A stretch of 38,082 bases of DNA from Actinomycetes bacterium (GTDB lineage Bacteria; Actinomycetota; Acidimicrobiia; Acidimicrobiales; RAAP-2): the NCBI GenBank assembly GCA_021785695.1, contig JAJYEQ010000004.1:75840-113921 (forward strand), in the 5' to 3' direction. Both the position numbers and the translations under genes were made by a program. Below, one piece after another: positions 34,503 through 38,082 of the stretch (position 1 is the stretch's first letter; the number at the start of each line of letters is the position of its first letter). The notes under the pieces are model-generated. The model was not told the DNA's origin. It ran no database searches and worked only from the letters and a program-made list of their open reading frames with translations.

Positions 34503-35170
34503 GCACCGTTCTCGTCGTCGACGACGACCGAGCCCTGGTCCGGGCGCTGAGCATTGGCCTGCGCGTGCATGGCTTCAACGTCCACGCCGCGACCACGGGA
34601 CCCGAGGCGCTGCGCGTGGCCGGGAAGGTGCACCCCGACGTGGTCCTGGTCGACCTCGGTCTGCCCGGACTCGACGGCATCGAGGTGATCGAGGCGCTGC
34701 GCGGCTGGAGCGAGGCGGCCATCATCGTGCTCTCGGCGCGTCCCCAGGAGGCCGTCAAGGTCGCGGCCCTGGACGCGGGAGCCGACGACTATCTCACCAA
34801 GCCCTTCGGCATCGACGAGCTGCTGGCCCGGGTGCGCGCGGTCTCGCGCCGGCGGGTGCCGACCGGCGAGCCCGTGGTCCAGGTGGGGGAAATCACCGTC
34901 GACCTGTCGGCCCGGCGCGTCGAGCGCGCCGGCGTGCTGGTCCACCTCACGCCCAAGGAGTGGGCCGCGCTGGCCATCCTGGTGCGCCACCCGGGACAGC
35001 TGGTGACCCACCAGAGCCTGCTCGAGCAGGTGTGGGGCGAGGGGTACGGCACCGAGACCGAGTACCTGCGCACCCTCTTCGCCCGGCTGCGCCGCAAGCT
35101 CGAGGACGACCCGTCGCATCCGCGCCACCTCATCACCGAGCCCGCCATGGGCTACCGCCTGGAGCTGTGA
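34499..35170 (+). CDS. kdpE: KdpE, OmpR-family response regulator
   Basis: A 223-residue regulator, activator of the kdp operon. The receiver domain has the acidic pocket VVDDD (6-10), phosphoacceptor Asp52 in VLVDLGLPGLDG, and Lys101 in YLTKPFG. The C-terminal winged helix contains VHLTPKEWAALAILV and the TEYLRTLFARLRRKLE recognition region. GTG 34499 overlaps the kdpD stop (GTGA) and has GAGGAA upstream; a longer ATG frame from 34466 would add residues before the receiver domain and is rejected. A hairpin at 35176-35204 follows. Confidence 0.95.
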   Translation: MSTVLVVDDDRALVRALSIGLRVHGFNVHAATTGPEALRVAGKVHPDVVLVDLGLPGLDGIEVIEALRGWSEAAIIVLSARPQEAVKVAALDAGADDYLTKPFGIDELLARVRAVSRRRVPTGEPVVQVGEITVDLSARRVERAGVLVHLTPKEWAALAILVRHPGQLVTHQSLLEQVWGEGYGTETEYLRTLFARLRRKLEDDPSHPRHLITEPAMGYRLEL

Positions 35171-35175
35171 GACCC

Positions 35176-35204
35176 CGCGAGCGCCCGGTGGGTGCGCGCT
35201 CGCG
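35176..35204 (+). terminator. Terminator-like hairpin after kdpE
   Basis: CGCGAGCGC (35176-35184) and GCGCTCGCG (35196-35204) form a perfect nine-base-pair stem around an 11-base loop, six bases after the kdpE stop. No T-run follows. It probably ends the kdp transcript. Confidence 0.6.
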
Positions 35205-35339
35205 AGGTGCTCGGTGGCGGCAACTCGTGAAAAGTACCGAGGCGGCACGGCCCCGCATCGCCGGGACGGCCGGTTCCTGACGGCCGCCGCGTCCCCATAT
35301 TCTCACGGAATTATCAGGAAACTCTCCGAGCATTTCCAC

Positions 35340-35365
35340 TATTAGGTGACCGTACGGATCTAATA
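35340..35365. promoter_or_regulatory. Nested dyad in an AT-rich leader before the solute-binding protein gene
   Basis: TATTAG (35340-35345) and CTAATA (35360-35365) form an inverted repeat, and CCGTACGG (35350-35357) is a palindrome nested inside, its centre one base off. The stretch 35295-35410 is far richer in A and T than its surroundings. -10-like TAATAT (35375-35380) and TACTAT (35386-35391) follow without a clear -35 partner. It could be an operator and promoter for the downstream gene. Confidence 0.4.
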
Positions 35366-35444
35366 ATCAACGGCTAATATCCAAATACTATCTAGAAGAA
35401 AGACACCGAGCACAGAGCCGTAAAGGACAGGATCGGGAGGTGGA

Positions 35445-37268
35445 ATGATGTCATTCACGCGAAAGATTTGGACGATCATCGCGGTGGTGATCGTCGTCGC
35501 GGCGGGAATCACGGTGGCCGTCGTGCGCACGTCGCCCACCAAGACCGCGACCACGAGTAACACGATCACCTTCGCCGAAGGTCCGGGGGCCAACCCGAAC
35601 TACATCTTTCCCTACATGGGGGGCCAGTACTTCTCGGTGGACAACATCAACCAGTTCCAAGAGCTGATGTTCCGTCCCCTCTACTGGTTCGGGCTCGGAG
35701 GCTCGGTCGCGGTCCAGCCGTCGCTGTCCCTGGCCCACCTGCCGGTGTTCTCGAATGGCAACAAGACCGTGACCATCACGATGAAGGGCTGGAAGTTCGC
35801 CGACGGCCAGACGGTCAATGCCCAGTCGGTCATGTTCTTCCTCAACCTGTACCGCGCGGACCCCACGTCGTATGCCGGCTACAACCCCGGCTTCGGCATC
35901 CCGGACCAGGTCGCCAGCGCGACCGGTCACGGGCTCACCGTGGTGCTCCAGTTCAAGACCTCGGTCAACCCCAACTGGCTCCTCTACAACTACCTGTCCG
36001 AGATCACGCCCTTCCCGAACTCCTGGGACATCACCGCGCCGGCAAAGCCCTCGACCTGCGCCACGGGCGCCTACGGGACTGCGACGACCAACGCGGCCTG
36101 CAAGGCCGTCGAGAAGTACCTGGACGCCCAGTCCTCGAACGTGAGCACCTACACCGACAAGATGTGGCAGAGCGGTGACGACGGCCCGTGGCGGCTCATC
36201 GCCATGGACAACCTGGGCGACGCCACCTTCGCGCCCAACACCCACTACTCGGGTCCCCAGAAGGCGCAGGTCGCCTTCGTCAAGGAGGTCCCGTTCACGT
36301 CGTCGGCCGCCGAGCAGTCCGCCCTGCAATCCAAGGCCGTCGACATCGGCTTCCTGGATCCGACCATCCTGACCCAGCCGGCACCCGCGCCGGGCACGGC
36401 GGGACCGAACTGGACGCCGATCGCCAAGACGTACAACATCTACGCGGGCACCCCGTGGAGCTTCAACTACGCACCGTTCAACTTCAGCTCAGCCGATCCG
36501 ATGTCCGCGGCGGTCCACCAGCTCTACATCCGCCAGGCGCTGCAGATGTCGCTGGATCAGGTGGGCATCATCAAGGCGGTGGACAAGGGCTACGGCGTGC
36601 CGACCTTCAGCCCGCTGCCGCCCAACACCCCGTCGTCGATCAGTGGCCCGGTCGCCAACCCCTACCCGTACAGCAAGGCGAAGGCGCTGGCGCTGCTCAC
36701 CTCGCACGGGTGGAAGATCGTCAACGGGGTGCAGACCTGCGTCGCTGCGGGCACCGGACCGGGCCAGTGCGGCGCGGGAATCACCAAGGGCTACACGCTG
36801 AACTTCAAGATCATCTGGGCCAGCGGCTCGCCGTCGCTGGATGACACCTTCAGCGCCGAGATCGCCGACTGGGCGAGCATCGGCATCGTCTTCACCCACG
36901 CGACGGGCACCTTCAACACCGTGATCGCGGACTGCACCAGCGCCAAGCAGCCCTACGAGCTGTGCTCGTGGGGTGCCGGGTGGATCTACGCGCCCGACTA
37001 CTACCCCTCGGGCGAGACGCTGTTCACGACCCACGGCGGCTTCAACCCCGGTGGCTACAGCGACAACACGATGAACTCGCTCATCAACGCGACCACGTTC
37101 GGCACCGCGAAGCTGACCCGGTACGCGAACTACGCGGCCCAGCAGCTTCCCGTGCTGTACCAGCCGAACCCGGTGACCCCGGTCGAGATCATCAAGACCC
37201 TGAAGAGCTCGATCGGCTTCACGCCGAACCCGCTGGCCAACTTCATGCCGGAGTACTACCACTTCTAG
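35445..37268 (+). CDS. Family-5 ABC transporter substrate-binding protein (peptide/solute type), membrane-anchored
   Basis: The 607-residue extracytoplasmic protein resembles SBP_bac_5 oligopeptide/dipeptide/nickel binding proteins. It shows an early LMFRPLYWFG strand, VTITMKGWKFADGQTVNAQSV in segments typical of the family, GPWRLIAMD, IRQALQMSLDQVGIIKAV and the late DYYPSGE region. The N-terminus has a signal-anchor helix (about residues 9-27) but no lipobox cysteine, so it is either an uncleaved anchor or a secreted form. ATG 35445 and ATG 35448 are both possible; GGGAGG at 35435-35440 is better spaced for the second. No permease or ATPase genes follow in the window; the next gene is on the other strand, so it is an orphan here. 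Confidence 0.85.
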   Translation: MMSFTRKIWTIIAVVIVVAAGITVAVVRTSPTKTATTSNTITFAEGPGANPNYIFPYMGGQYFSVDNINQFQELMFRPLYWFGLGGSVAVQPSLSLAHLPVFSNGNKTVTITMKGWKFADGQTVNAQSVMFFLNLYRADPTSYAGYNPGFGIPDQVASATGHGLTVVLQFKTSVNPNWLLYNYLSEITPFPNSWDITAPAKPSTCATGAYGTATTNAACKAVEKYLDAQSSNVSTYTDKMWQSGDDGPWRLIAMDNLGDATFAPNTHYSGPQKAQVAFVKEVPFTSSAAEQSALQSKAVDIGFLDPTILTQPAPAPGTAGPNWTPIAKTYNIYAGTPWSFNYAPFNFSSADPMSAAVHQLYIRQALQMSLDQVGIIKAVDKGYGVPTFSPLPPNTPSSISGPVANPYPYSKAKALALLTSHGWKIVNGVQTCVAAGTGPGQCGAGITKGYTLNFKIIWASGSPSLDDTFSAEIADWASIGIVFTHATGTFNTVIADCTSAKQPYELCSWGAGWIYAPDYYPSGETLFTTHGGFNPGGYSDNTMNSLINATTFGTAKLTRYANYAAQQLPVLYQPNPVTPVEIIKTLKSSIGFTPNPLANFMPEYYHF

Positions 37269-37376
37269 GAGAGGTGGACCCCGCAACTGGTGACAGCGCC
37301 CTGGCCGACACTGGGCAGGTCTTTTAGGACCACTCAATCACACGGAGGGCGTGCGGAACATCAGCATATGCAGTGT

Positions 37377-38082
37377 TCACAGGACTTTGAGGACAATGAA
37401 CAGACTAGTCGCGGTGCATAGGAGACTCACGATTGACACAAGCACGGCGACGCGTGCCAGCTGAAAATCCCACACTCGATCTAACTCACTATCCATCATG
37501 TCGGCGTATTCGCGAATTCGGTTCTCGTAACGAAGAACGCCCGACTTTTCCGTGATGAGGTGCAGCATGTCATTCGCCTCTTCAACGTCCGAGTCCCTCA
37601 CGGAGTCCAAGTAGCCTCGTACACGAATGTGGGCTGACTGCAGATTCGAGGTGACCAGTTCACGCCACACCACTTGACCTCGAGGAAACAGGCTCCTTCT
37701 CTTGACTGTTTCCCGTTTGGCCTGCTCGGCCCTGATGTCGGTCACCAATGTATCCGCCAGCACAATTCGCTCGAGGGCGTTCTCACACGCGAAGAAGACA
37801 CCGTGGTCCAGTCCCGCCACGTCGAACTCCGTTCCGAAGTACTCCTTTGCAGAACCGAACCTCTCCAGAAAGAATCTCTGTTGCCGCTCCGCGTAGTCAG
37901 CGGTCTTCGTATTGAATGCCACAACGGCGCGCCCATGTGCCGTTACCTGAAGAAACTGCGTATTCCGACGGTTGTTGTACACCCGTTCCGATCGGACCTG
38001 TACAGCGATTCCGACGTAGTTGTACAGCCGCGAGAGGCTGACGCTGGCAGTGGCGTGAGCGAGAGGGCACCGGCAACGCTTC
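37377..38082 (-). CDS. Unknown protein with C-terminal membrane helix, N-terminus cut off by the window
   Basis: I do not recognise this family. The frame is open from the right edge to the TGA at 37379-37377, so at least 234 residues are visible and the start may lie outside. GTG 37982 would give 201 residues, but the upstream codons (LSRLYNYVGIAVQVRS) look continuous with the protein. It is rich in charged helices with Arg/Glu, and ends in one hydrophobic helix (about the last 25 residues, VAVLVSIVSLLCTATSLFIV), so it is probably tail-anchored. GC content is clearly lower than in all neighbours, with codons ending in A and T, which suggests recent acquisition. Confidence 0.6.
   Translation of the reverse strand, partial: KRCRCPLAHATASVSLSRLYNYVGIAVQVRSERVYNNRRNTQFLQVTAHGRAVVAFNTKTADYAERQQRFFLERFGSAKEYFGTEFDVAGLDHGVFFACENALERIVLADTLVTDIRAEQAKRETVKRRSLFPRGQVVWRELVTSNLQSAHIRVRGYLDSVRDSDVEEANDMLHLITEKSGVLRYENRIREYADMMDSELDRVWDFQLARVAVLVSIVSLLCTATSLFIVLKVL

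Noticed and set aside
37290..37325. Possible intrinsic terminator (GCCC/GGGC then TCTTTT) after the solute-binding protein gene
   Set aside because: Only a four-base stem with a long loop; too weak to call.

Overview
The window is about 38 kb of very GC-rich DNA, estimated by eye at around 70% GC. It has tightly packed genes, frequent GTG starts and many ATGA, GTGA and TGATG overlaps. Gene content (a YerB-like DUF3048 lipoprotein, an EF-G-like GTPase, a PadR regulator and a complete kdpFABCDE set) points to a free-living actinobacterium. A sulfur-metabolising lineage such as the Acidimicrobiia is my best guess, but that is an inference from gene content and base composition, not a proven assignment. 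No rRNA, tRNA, CRISPR array or insertion sequence was recognised.

Layout. 1-8264 is general chromosome: a cut-off lipoprotein gene, mscL, an EF-G-like GTPase, an NRAMP-like metal transporter, an aldo/keto reductase, a secreted CAP-like protein and a glycerate 2-kinase. 8290-16788 is the most unusual part. It is a translationally coupled sulfur/electron-transfer operon: tusA, an MvhD-like protein, an HdrA with a whole GltD/NfnB-type NAD(P)H module inserted, a second full HdrA, an 83-residue helix-turn-helix-like protein, a QmoC-like Fe-S/membrane subunit, and a DsrE-type protein. A sulfide:quinone-oxidoreductase-like gene is convergent with it. A TACCC/GGGTA dyad resembling CsoR/CstR operators lies upstream of tusA.

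16899-27256 is acyl-CoA and aldehyde metabolism: a MaoC hydratase, an Acs-like acyl-CoA synthetase with an enlarged predicted pocket, a PadR repressor divergent from a hotdog thioesterase across a palindromic promoter, a succinate-semialdehyde-type dehydrogenase, a secreted Asp-box protein, a MarR-GNAT fusion, and an acetyl-CoA hydrolase/CoA-transferase gene interrupted by one in-frame TGA. The 512 bp at 17412-17923 has no convincing gene but holds a strong hairpin.

27461-35170 is one contiguous potassium-uptake operon: a small membrane ORF, kdpF, kdpA, kdpB, kdpC, kdpD and kdpE. It is followed by a terminator-like hairpin, an AT-rich leader, an orphan family-5 solute-binding protein, and at the right edge a lower-GC membrane-anchored unknown gene that probably marks foreign DNA.

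How the genes may work together. The SQR-like enzyme could turn sulfide into persulfide or polysulfide. TusA and DsrE would carry the sulfane sulfur. The HdrA/HdrA/QmoC-like complex would move electrons between that sulfur chemistry, NAD(P)H and the quinone pool. There is no HdrB (CCG-domain) subunit, no AprAB and no DsrAB in the window, so this is neither a standard sHdr nor a standard Qmo-Apr arrangement.
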